Source: Candidatus Avipropionibacterium avicola (lineage in GTDB: Bacteria > Actinomycetota > Actinomycetes > Propionibacteriales > Propionibacteriaceae). From it: DNA of 7,354 bases. The stretch spans positions 1-7,354 of the forward strand of contig DVLP01000235.1 in assembly GCA_018715445.1 (NCBI GenBank), in the 5' to 3' direction. Positions 1 through 6,071 of the stretch are shown here, piece after piece (the stretch's first letter is position 1; every line of letters starts with the position of its first letter). Both the position numbers and the translations under genes were made by a program. The notes under the pieces were generated by a model, which saw only the letters and a program-made list of their open reading frames with translations, was not told the DNA's origin and searched no databases.

Positions 1-3000
1 CTACGGGGTGGTGGCACCGGACGGCGGCACGAAGATCGTGGACGGCTCGATCGAGGGTCTGACGGCTCAGCCGTCGGCATACTTCATCCAGCTCGCTGCC
101 CCACCGGTGGTCAAGGGTGGCTCGGCCGACGCGGTCACCTCGCAGACCGACGCCTTCCTGGCCCACGCCGCCTCCGTCGGCGCAGACCTTGAGGTGCGCC
201 AGACCTACGAGTCGGTGTGGAGCGGCCTGTCCGTCTCCGGGTCCCGTGCGGACGTGGAGCTCGCGGCGAACTCCCCCGACGTGGTCGCGGTCTTCCCGGT
301 GCACCAGATCGAGGCTCCCGAACTGGAGCAGGCTCCCGAGACGTCCCCGATGATGGAGTACGCCAAGGGGATGACCGGGGTCGACGAGGCCCACGCGATG
401 GGCTACACCGGTGAGGGGATGCGCATCTCCATCATCGACACCGGTGTCGACATCGACCACCCCGACTTCGGCGGTTCCGGCACGCCTGGCGACGGCATCA
501 CCGAGGACTGGGAGACCGACCAGGTCCAGGTTGGCTACGACCTGGTGGGTGACGCCTACGACGCCTCCACCCCCGAGACCGACTACCCCGTCCCGGACGT
601 CAACCCCGACGACTGCCAGGGCCACGGCAGCCACGTGGCCGGCATCGCCGCCGGCAACGGTGACGAGGAAGCCGGTGGCGTCGTCGGTGTTGCCCCGGAC
701 GCGGTCATCGGTGCCTACCGCGTGTTCGGCTGCGCCGGGTCCACCACGGCCGACATCATGCTGTCGGCCATGGAGCTGTCCTTCGAGGACGACATGGACG
801 TGGTGAACATGTCCATCGGGTCCGGCTGGGCCTCCTGGCCGCAGTATCCGACCGCGGTGGCCTCCGACTCGCTGGTCGACGCCGGCATCGTCGTCGCCGC
901 CTCGATCGGCAACGAGGGAGCCAGCGGCACCTTCTCCTCGGGCGCCCCGGGTGTCTCCGAGAAGGCCATCGGCGTCGCGTCCTACGACAACGCGATGGTC
1001 ACCCAGAACGCCTTCACCTATGGCGACGACGCCGTGTCCGTGGGCTATGCCCCGGCCACCGGCGCCCCGGAGCCCCCGACCGAGGGCACCGAGTCGGTCG
1101 TCCGACTGGGTGACCCCGGCACCCCGGAGAGCCGCGCCTGCACGACGGGTGAGCCCCCGGAGGACGGTGGCATCGTCAAGGACGTCGAGGGCAAGGTCGT
1201 GCTCATCGAGCGCGGCGTCTGCTCGTTCCACGAGAAGGCCGCCAACGCACAGGCAGCCGGCGCAGTCGGTGTCGTGCTCGCCAACAACGTGCCCGGTGTC
1301 ATCAACGCCACGGTCGAGGGCGACCCGGCCATCACCATCCCCGTCGTGTCGATCCAGCAGCAGGCCGGCAACGACCTCAACGCGGCGATCGCTGCCAACG
1401 ACGAGCAGATCGAGATGACCTGGACCGACGAGGTGACCTCGGTCGAGAGCCCCACGGCCGGCCTGATCTCCTCGTTCAGCTCCTACGGCATGACCGCTGA
1501 GCTGGAGCTCAAGCCCGACATCGGTGCCCCGGGCGGCAACATCTTCTCCGCCTACCCGCTGGAGAAGGGCGGCTACGCCTCCCTCGGTGGCACCTCGATG
1601 TCGTCGCCGCACGTGGCCGGCACCGCTGCCCTGCTGCTGCAGGCACGCCCCGAGCTGGACACGGAGGACGTCCGCACGGTGCTGCAGAACAGTGCCGACC
1701 CGGCCATGTGGTTTGGTGACCCGAGCCTCGGCCTGCTCGAGCCCGTGCACCGTCAGGGTGCCGGCATGGTGGACGTCGACGACGCCATCCAGGCGGCGAC
1801 GATGGTCACCCCGGGCAAGATCTCGCTCGGTGAGACCGACGCCGGTCCGGTGACCAAGAACGTGCAGATCCGCAACACCAGCGACGAGCCGGTGACCTAC
1901 GCCCTGGTGAACAACACCGGCACGATCGCCACCGACGGCGCCGACTACTCCCCGGGCTACTGGACCGCGGCGACCACGGTCGAGGCGCCGGAGACGGTGA
2001 CCGTTGCCGCCAGGAGCACCGCATCGGTTGAGGTCACCTTCACCGGCCCGACCATGGACGAGGAGATGGCGGTCGGTCTGCAGTACGGCGGCTACCTCGA
2101 GTTCGAGCCGACCGGGGAGACCGGCGGTGACATCCTGCGGATTCCGTATGCCGGTTACGCCGGTGACTACCAGGACCGCGAGGTGCTGCTGCCCGGGCCC
2201 TACGAGGACTTCGACTTCCCGGTCCTGGCGGTCGACACCGACGGCACCGGGAACTACAACGTCTTCCCGGAGACGGGCACCGGCGACGAGCCGGTCTTCT
2301 CCCTGGTGGACCACGACGACCCGGCGATCATCGCCGAGTTCGGCCACCAGGCCCGCACCGTCGAGTTGACGGCCTACCAGGCCAACGCGGACGGCTCGCA
2401 GGGCGAGGAGGTCGGCGTGGTCTACACGGAGGACTACCTGCGCCGCAGTGAGGCACCGGGCGACTTCCTGGCCTTCACGTGGGACGGCACCTTCCAGGGT
2501 GCGACCGTCGAGGACGGCAAGTACCTCCTGGAGATGACGATCACCAAGGCCCAGGCGTTCAACGACGAGGGCGAGGCCGAGACGGTGAGCTGGACCGGTG
2601 AGCCGTTCACCATCGAGGACGCTCAGGAGGCACCGACCTCCCCGATCGTCTCCCGCATTGACGGCACCGACCGCTACTCCACCGCCGCCAAGATCTCCGG
2701 GGCGAACTACGACCCGGGTGTCGACACGGTCTACATCGCCACCGGCCAGACCTACCCGGATGCCCTCGCGGGCGCTGCCCGGGCGGGTGCCGAGGGCGTT
2801 CCGGTCCTGCTCGTGAAGCAGGACGCCGTCCCGGCGGCCACCCGGTTCGAGCTCGACCGGCTCGACCCGGGCAAGGTCGTCCTGTTCGGCGGACCCGTTG
2901 CCATCAGCAACGAGGTGCTCTTCGAGCTCGACGGGCTGACCGACGGTGACGTGCGCCGCGTCGCGGGCGACGACCGCTACGGGACGGCCGCGGCGATCTC

Positions 3001-3547
3001 GGCGAACATCGAGCCGGGCATCGACACGGTCTACGTCGCCACCGGTGAGGAGTTCGCCGACGCCCTGACCGGTGCGGCCCGTGCCGGGACCGACGAGAGC
3101 GCGGTGCTGCTGACCAAGGCAGACCACCTCCCGAACGCGACGGCGGCCGAGCTCGAGCGTCTCGACCCGACCAACGTGGTCATCCTGGGTGGTCCGCAGG
3201 CGATCTCCGACGAGGTCGCTGACCTGCTCGCCACCTATGGCGAGGTCGAGCGCAGGGCCGGGGACAACCGTTACGAGACCGCGGCCGAGATCGCAGCCGA
3301 GTTCCCGACTGGTCTGGACGACGTCTTCGTGGCGACCGGTCTGGACTATCCGGACGCGCTGACCGGTGCGGCCCTGGCCGGGCACCTGCACAGCCCGGTG
3401 CTGCTGGTCCAGCAGGATCACATCCCGAACGCCACGCTGGGTGAGCTCACCCGTCTGGGCGCGGAGGAGATCCAGATCCTGGGTGGTCGCCTCGCGATCA
3501 GCCAGGGTGTGGAGGACTCCTTGGGCGAGATCGTCTACACGCCCTGA
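1..3547 (+). CDS. Secreted S8 (subtilisin-like) serine protease with PA domain and three CWB2 cell-wall-binding repeats; 5'-truncated
   Basis: This is a secreted endopeptidase predicted to be held on the cell wall; its substrate is unknown. The frame is open from the window edge and no signal peptide is visible, so the true start lies upstream; the GTG at 8 is only the first start-like codon. Numbering from it, residues ~20-105 resemble an inhibitor I9 propeptide. The catalytic domain (~112-598) has Asp144 (IIDTG), His206 (GHGSH), oxyanion Asn302 and Ser530 (GTSMSSPH). A PA domain (~355-460, IERGVCSF) is inserted between Asn302 and Ser530, as in Vpr/C5a-peptidase-type subtilases. The only cysteines I see, C203, C242, C378 and C405, could form two disulfides. 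Residues ~600-740 look Fn3-like. Residues ~740-870 include a FlgD-like Ig motif (FTWDG, DGKYLLEM). Three CWB2 repeats start near 881, 982 and 1080 and run to the C terminus. There is no LPXTG motif or transmembrane tail. All catalytic residues are present, so it is probably active. Family assignment is secure; localisation is inferred from the CWB2 repeats. Confidence 0.95.
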   Translation, partial: YGVVAPDGGTKIVDGSIEGLTAQPSAYFIQLAAPPVVKGGSADAVTSQTDAFLAHAASVGADLEVRQTYESVWSGLSVSGSRADVELAANSPDVVAVFPVHQIEAPELEQAPETSPMMEYAKGMTGVDEAHAMGYTGEGMRISIIDTGVDIDHPDFGGSGTPGDGITEDWETDQVQVGYDLVGDAYDASTPETDYPVPDVNPDDCQGHGSHVAGIAAGNGDEEAGGVVGVAPDAVIGAYRVFGCAGSTTADIMLSAMELSFEDDMDVVNMSIGSGWASWPQYPTAVASDSLVDAGIVVAASIGNEGASGTFSSGAPGVSEKAIGVASYDNAMVTQNAFTYGDDAVSVGYAPATGAPEPPTEGTESVVRLGDPGTPESRACTTGEPPEDGGIVKDVEGKVVLIERGVCSFHEKAANAQAAGAVGVVLANNVPGVINATVEGDPAITIPVVSIQQQAGNDLNAAIAANDEQIEMTWTDEVTSVESPTAGLISSFSSYGMTAELELKPDIGAPGGNIFSAYPLEKGGYASLGGTSMSSPHVAGTAALLLQARPELDTEDVRTVLQNSADPAMWFGDPSLGLLEPVHRQGAGMVDVDDAIQAATMVTPGKISLGETDAGPVTKNVQIRNTSDEPVTYALVNNTGTIATDGADYSPGYWTAATTVEAPETVTVAARSTASVEVTFTGPTMDEEMAVGLQYGGYLEFEPTGETGGDILRIPYAGYAGDYQDREVLLPGPYEDFDFPVLAVDTDGTGNYNVFPETGTGDEPVFSLVDHDDPAIIAEFGHQARTVELTAYQANADGSQGEEVGVVYTEDYLRRSEAPGDFLAFTWDGTFQGATVEDGKYLLEMTITKAQAFNDEGEAETVSWTGEPFTIEDAQEAPTSPIVSRIDGTDRYSTAAKISGANYDPGVDTVYIATGQTYPDALAGAARAGAEGVPVLLVKQDAVPAATRFELDRLDPGKVVLFGGPVAISNEVLFELDGLTDGDVRRVAGDDRYGTAAAISANIEPGIDTVYVATGEEFADALTGAARAGTDESAVLLTKADHLPNATAAELERLDPTNVVILGGPQAISDEVADLLATYGEVERRAGDNRYETAAEIAAEFPTGLDDVFVATGLDYPDALTGAALAGHLHSPVLLVQQDHIPNATLGELTRLGAEEIQILGGRLAISQGVEDSLGEIVYTP
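2648..3544 (+). repeat. Three tandem CWB2 (cell wall binding type 2) repeats encoded in the protease gene
   Basis: Three units of about 97-100 codons begin at 2648, 2951 and 3245. Each opens with a G-(T/D)-(D/N)-R-Y-x-T-A motif. Each then has (Y/F)-(I/V)-A-T-G, a D-A-L-(A/T)-G-A-A core, a (A/P)-V-L-L segment and a closing GG-x-x-A-I-S motif. Copies 2 and 3 share an identical 16-base stretch (3065-3080 and 3359-3374) exactly 98 codons apart. In clostridial surface-layer proteins three CWB2 modules fold into a pseudo-trimer that binds anionic cell-wall polymer non-covalently. The same role here is inference from the family and from the matching copy number of three. Confidence 0.9.
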
Positions 3548-3562
3548 GTCTGTCCGTTCACC

Positions 3563-3601
3563 CGGTGGGCCCGCTCCGAGCATCTCGGGGCGGGCCCACC
3601 G
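3563..3601 (+). terminator. Strong hairpin terminator downstream of the protease gene
   Basis: A near-perfect inverted repeat lies 15 bases after the protease stop codon. Bases 3563-3574 pair with 3590-3601 (12 G+C-rich pairs) and 3575-3580 pair with 3584-3589 (one end pair is T-G), leaving the loop CAT at 3581-3583. The 18-bp stem is not followed by a T-run; the next bases are GCTGTGAGG. Stems lacking the T-tract are commonly predicted as terminators in high-GC actinobacteria. The structure would work on either strand. Termination is inferred from position and stem strength; it could also stabilise the 3' end of the transcript. Confidence 0.75.
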
Positions 3602-3605
3602 CTGT

Positions 3606-3671
3606 GAGGTCACGGACCGGTCACGGAACCGGCCCATGCGGGAACACGTCAGAGGTCAGACGTGGTTGACT
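3606..3671 (+). promoter_or_regulatory. Repeat-rich leader upstream of the DUF4126 gene (candidate operator region)
   Basis: The 116 bases between the terminator and the DUF4126 gene hold several short repeats. A tandem 11-base pair, GGTCACGGACC (3608-3618) and GGTCACGGAAC (3619-3629), differs at one position. GAGGTCA occurs at 3606-3612 and again at 3652-3658. CACGTC (3645-3650) and GACGTG (3659-3664) form a perfect 6-bp inverted repeat with an 8-base spacer. TTGACT, a possible -35 element, follows at 3666-3671, but no good -10 hexamer lies 16-19 bases later. The promoter for the downstream gene must be in this spacer or involve read-through. No specific regulator can be named, and such short repeats can arise by chance in GC-rich DNA. 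Confidence 0.3.
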
Positions 3672-3717
3672 GACGGGACGGGGCCCACCAGGACCCCGCC
3701 GAACGAAGGGGGCAGGC

Positions 3718-4326
3718 ATGCTCGCTGCACTCACCGGAGCCGGGCTGTCCGCGGCGGCCGGCCTCAACGCCTATATTCCGTTCCTGATCGTCGCGGTGGT
3801 CGCTCGGTTCACCGAGATCATCAACCTGCCCGCGCAGTATGCCTGGATCGAGTCGGACTGGGCCATCGGGGGCGCGGCCGTGCTGCTCGTCGGCGAGGTG
3901 GTCTTCGACAAGATCCCGGTCGTCGACCACATCAACGATGCCATCGGCACCTTCATCCGCCCGGCGTCCGGGGGCCTGATCTTCGCGGCCACCCAGGCGG
4001 CCGATGACCTGGAGCAGAACGCCTCGTTCCTGCAGGACAACCCGTGGATCGGCGTGGTCCTGGGCATCATCACCGCCGGCATCGTCCACACCGGCAAGGC
4101 CGTCACCCGGCCGGTCGTCAACGCCAGCACCATGGGGATCGGCGCGCCGGTCGTCTCGACCGCCGAGGACACCGCGTCCGTGGGGCTGAGCTTCGTGGCG
4201 ATCTTCTTCCCGATCATCGTGATCTTCGCGCTGCTGCTCATGCTGTGGGGCGGGGTCGTGCTGTGGCGCACGACCCGCAGGCGCCGCCGGGAGCGCGAAC
4301 AGGCCGTCACCGCCTACTACGGCTGA
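3718..4326 (+). CDS. DUF4126 family integral membrane protein
   Basis: This is a 202-residue membrane protein of unknown function. It matches the DUF4126 family by its N-terminal glycine/alanine-rich helix (GAGLSAAAGLNAYIP, residues 7-21) and by the central G-E-V-V-F-D-K-I-P-V-V-D-H-x-N-D segment (59-73), followed by RPASGG (81-86). Hydrophobic stretches near residues 5-29, 48-63, 84-93, 109-124 and 155-184 suggest four or five membrane passes. The C-terminal tail is strongly basic (RTTRRRRRERE, 185-195), which by the positive-inside rule would be cytoplasmic. The ATG start is supported by AAGGGGG at 3706-3712, five bases upstream. It stands alone on this strand, after the protease terminator and converging on rsmI, so its neighbours give no functional clue. 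Family assignment is from recalled sequence pattern; no biochemical role is proposed. Confidence 0.85.
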   Translation: MLAALTGAGLSAAAGLNAYIPFLIVAVVARFTEIINLPAQYAWIESDWAIGGAAVLLVGEVVFDKIPVVDHINDAIGTFIRPASGGLIFAATQAADDLEQNASFLQDNPWIGVVLGIITAGIVHTGKAVTRPVVNASTMGIGAPVVSTAEDTASVGLSFVAIFFPIIVIFALLLMLWGGVVLWRTTRRRRREREQAVTAYYG

Positions 4327-4327
4327 T

Positions 4328-4367
4328 CGCCGCCGTCGGCGTGCCCCGCCCCGCCGGGTTCACCGGC
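4328..4367. terminator. Possible bidirectional terminator between converging genes
   Basis: The 54 bases between the DUF4126 stop codon and the rsmI stop codon hold two small hairpins. One is CGCCG (4328-4332) pairing with CGGCG (4337-4341) around a 4-base loop. The other is GCCGG (4353-4357) pairing with CCGGC (4363-4367) around a 5-base loop. Each stem is only five G-C pairs and neither has a T-tract. Termination between convergent genes is expected here, but the structures are weak and such stems are frequent by chance at this GC content. Confidence 0.3.
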
Positions 4368-4380
4368 CGGATGTCTGGCG

Positions 4381-5226
4381 TCAGCGGGCCGCGAGGACCG
4401 CGTCGTAGAGCTCCTTGGTCGACAGGCCGGTGCGCCGCCCGACCTCCCGGCACACGTCCTTGAGCCGCTCACCCGAGGTCGTGCGCTCGAGGATCTCCGG
4501 GAGCACGTCGGCGATCTCGACGTCGGGACCGGCGGCGGGGTCCAGACCGCCGACCACGATGGTGATCTCGCCCCGGACGCCGTCCGCGGCCCAGGTGGCC
4601 AACGCACCCAGCCCACCGCGGCGGACCTCCTCGTAGGTCTTGGTGAGCTCACGGCATACGGCACCCTGGCGATCCGCCCCCAGGACGGTGGCCATCGAGG
4701 AGAGTGTCGCGGCCAGCCGGTGGGGGGCCTCGAAGAAGACCATCGTGCGCGGTTCTGCCGCCAGCTGCGCCAGGGCCCGCTCCCGCTCACCGGCCTTGCG
4801 GGGCAGGAAGCCCTCGAAGCAGAACCGGTCCACGGGCAGGGCGCTGACGGCCAGGGCCATCAACACGGCGGAGGGGCCCGGCACGCAGGTGACCGCCAGG
4901 TCCTCGGCGACAGCGGCGGCCACGAGCCGATAGCCCGGGTCCGACACCGACGGCATGCCCGCGTCGGTGACGAGCAACACCCGCTCCCCCGCCACGATGC
5001 GGGCCACGAGATCGGGCGTGCGGGAGGCCTCGTTGTGCTCGTGATAGGAGATGACGTCGCCGGTGACGGCCACCCCGAGGCGGTCGGTCAGGCGACGCAG
5101 CCTCCGGGTGTCCTCCGCCGCGACGACGTCCGCGGTGGCCAACTCGTCCAGGAGCCGCGGGGAGGCATCCCGCGAGTCACCGATGGGGGTGGCTGCCAGG
5201 ACGAGCGCAGCCCGGTCCGTGGTCAC
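4381..5226 (-). CDS. rsmI: 16S rRNA (cytidine(1402)-2'-O)-methyltransferase RsmI
   Basis: RsmI uses S-adenosylmethionine to 2'-O-methylate C1402 of 16S rRNA in the decoding centre of the small ribosomal subunit, in the cytoplasm. The 281-residue product has the usual length and the tetrapyrrole-methylase-like fold signatures. These are ATPIGD (12-17), VVAAEDTRR (34-42), YHEHNE (61-66), TDAGMPSVSDPG (88-98, the cofactor-binding region), PGPSA (116-120), the FEGFLPRK segment (137-144), FFEAPHR (164-170) and RELTKTYEE (192-200). The C terminus (about 252-281) is the RsmI-type helix-turn-helix tail. The GTG start at 5226 is the only conventional in-frame start between the sdhB stop and the conserved core, but the AGGAGG overlaps it (see the RBS entry). 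The gene begins 31 bp after sdhB on the same strand, so co-transcription is likely. Identity is secure; the exact N terminus is less so. Confidence 0.96.
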   Translation of the reverse strand: MTTDRAALVLAATPIGDSRDASPRLLDELATADVVAAEDTRRLRRLTDRLGVAVTGDVISYHEHNEASRTPDLVARIVAGERVLLVTDAGMPSVSDPGYRLVAAAVAEDLAVTCVPGPSAVLMALAVSALPVDRFCFEGFLPRKAGERERALAQLAAEPRTMVFFEAPHRLAATLSSMATVLGADRQGAVCRELTKTYEEVRRGGLGALATWAADGVRGEITIVVGGLDPAAGPDVEIADVLPEILERTTSGERLKDVCREVGRRTGLSTKELYDAVLAAR

Positions 5227-5231
5227 CTCCT
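5226..5231 (-). promoter_or_regulatory. Shine-Dalgarno of rsmI overlapping the GTG start
   Basis: Read on the - strand, AGGAGG ends on the first G of the GTG assigned as the rsmI start (5224-5226), so the spacing is zero rather than the usual 5-9 bases. The only codon at good spacing (5 bases) is the in-frame ACG at 5218-5220, two codons downstream; ACG starts are very rare. No ATG, GTG or TTG lies in frame between the sdhB stop and this point. Whether translation starts at GTG, at ACG, or by coupling to sdhB translation is unresolved. Confidence 0.5.
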
Positions 5232-5257
5232 GCCGCCGTATGCCGTGGGCCGGCGGA

Positions 5258-6001
5258 TCAGGCGCGGTGCCGCTGGGCCCGGAGCAGGTCGCCGTTCATC
5301 TGCGAGATGACGTTGAGCGGGATGCCCTTCGGGCAGGCGCGCGAGCACTCACCGAGGTTGGTGCAGCCACCGAAGCCCTCCTCGTCGTGCTGGGCCGTCA
5401 TGGACAGCACGCGCGCGTCGCGCTCAGGCTGCCCCTGCGGGAACTCACCGAGGTGGGTGATCTTGGCGCCCATGAAGAGCATGCCGGAGGCGTTCGGGCA
5501 GGCGGCGACGCACGCGCCGCACCCGATGCACTCGGCCGCCATGAAGGCGCGGTCCGCGTCGTCCTTGGGGACCGGCGTGGCGTGCGCATCCGGGGCCGAC
5601 CCGGTGTTGGCCGAGATGTAGCCACCGGACTGGATGATCCGGTCGAACGAGCCGCGGTCCACGCACAGGTCCTTGATGACCGGGAAGGCGTCGGCCCGCC
5701 AGGGCTCGATGACGATCTCGTCGCCGTCCCGGAAGGAGCGCATGTGCAGCTGGCAGGTCGTGGTGCGCTCGGGACCGTGCGCCTCACCGTTGATCATCAC
5801 GCCGCACATGCCGCAGATGCCCTCGCGGCAGTCGCTGTCGAAGGCGACCGGCTCCTCGCCCTTGGCGATCAGCCCCTCGTTGAGGACGTCCAGCATCTCG
5901 AGGAAGGACATGTCCTCCGAGACACCGTCGATCGGGTAGGTGACGACACCGCCCTTGTCCTCCGGGCCGGTCTGGCGCCAGATCTTCAGGGTCAGTTTCA
6001 C
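5258..6001 (-). CDS. sdhB: Succinate dehydrogenase/fumarate reductase iron-sulfur subunit SdhB
   Basis: SdhB carries electrons from the flavin of SdhA through three iron-sulfur clusters to the quinone site at the cytoplasmic membrane (TCA cycle and respiratory complex II). The 247-residue product is full length. An N-terminal ferredoxin-like domain (~1-105) has the [2Fe-2S] ligands C58, C63, C66 and C83 ([15 protein letters not shown]). The C-terminal domain has C158, C161 and C164 plus C223, expected to hold [4Fe-4S], and C168, C213 and C219, expected to hold [3Fe-4S], by analogy with E. coli SdhB. The sequence closely resembles the Corynebacterium/Streptomyces B-type enzyme (for example DMSFLEMLD and [15 protein letters not shown]). 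The GTG start is supported by GGAGGG at 6008-6013, six bases upstream. It follows sdhA by 70 bp and precedes rsmI by 31 bp. No key ligand is missing. Confidence 0.97.
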   Translation of the reverse strand: MKLTLKIWRQTGPEDKGGVVTYPIDGVSEDMSFLEMLDVLNEGLIAKGEEPVAFDSDCREGICGMCGVMINGEAHGPERTTTCQLHMRSFRDGDEIVIEPWRADAFPVIKDLCVDRGSFDRIIQSGGYISANTGSAPDAHATPVPKDDADRAFMAAECIGCGACVAACPNASGMLFMGAKITHLGEFPQGQPERDARVLSMTAQHDEEGFGGCTNLGECSRACPKGIPLNVISQMNGDLLRAQRHRA

Positions 6002-6007
6002 GAGGAT

Positions 6008-6013
6008 CCCTCC
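6008..6013 (-). promoter_or_regulatory. Ribosome binding site of sdhB
   Basis: GGAGGG on the - strand lies six bases before the GTG at 5999-6001. It decides for this GTG over an ATG at 6013-6015, which is out of frame and meets a stop after five codons. Confidence 0.8.
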
Positions 6014-6015
6014 AT

Positions 6016-6045
6016 GCGAGTCGGGGTGGGGCGAGTCGGGGTCGG
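6016..6045. repeat. 15-bp tandem direct repeat in the sdhA-sdhB spacer
   Basis: Two adjacent 15-base units, 6016-6030 and 6031-6045, share 14 of 15 bases: GCGAGTCGGGGT followed by GGG in the first and CGG in the second. They lie just upstream of the sdhB ribosome binding site and help make the 70-bp spacer between the two subunit genes unusually long for an operon of this kind. It may be a simple slippage duplication; no binding protein can be suggested. Confidence 0.7.
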
Positions 6046-6071
6046 CAACGGGCGGGGCGCTGCGGGGGTGG

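Noticed and set aside
8..10. GTG as the true start of the protease
   Set aside because: The frame is open to the window edge, no ribosome binding site can be seen in the seven bases before it, and the protein would lack the signal peptide a secreted subtilase needs. The gene is treated as 5'-truncated.
3617..3632. Small hairpin CCGGT / ACCGG with a 6-base loop
   Set aside because: A five-pair stem of this composition is expected by chance in such GC-rich DNA, and it lies inside the direct repeats already reported.
3666..3695. A sigma-70-like promoter with -35 TTGACT
   Set aside because: No TANNNT-like -10 hexamer lies at 16-19 bp spacing; the region is nearly all G and C. It is kept only as part of a tentative regulatory region.
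3366..4007. 213-codon + strand frame bridging the protease end and the DUF4126 gene
   Set aside because: It overlaps two real genes in another frame and runs through the terminator hairpin. The product is arginine/proline-rich with no recognisable domain.
3771..4310. 179-codon - strand frame opposite the DUF4126 gene
   Set aside because: The + strand frame has the family motifs, a good ribosome binding site and plausible membrane helices; the antisense frame has none of these.
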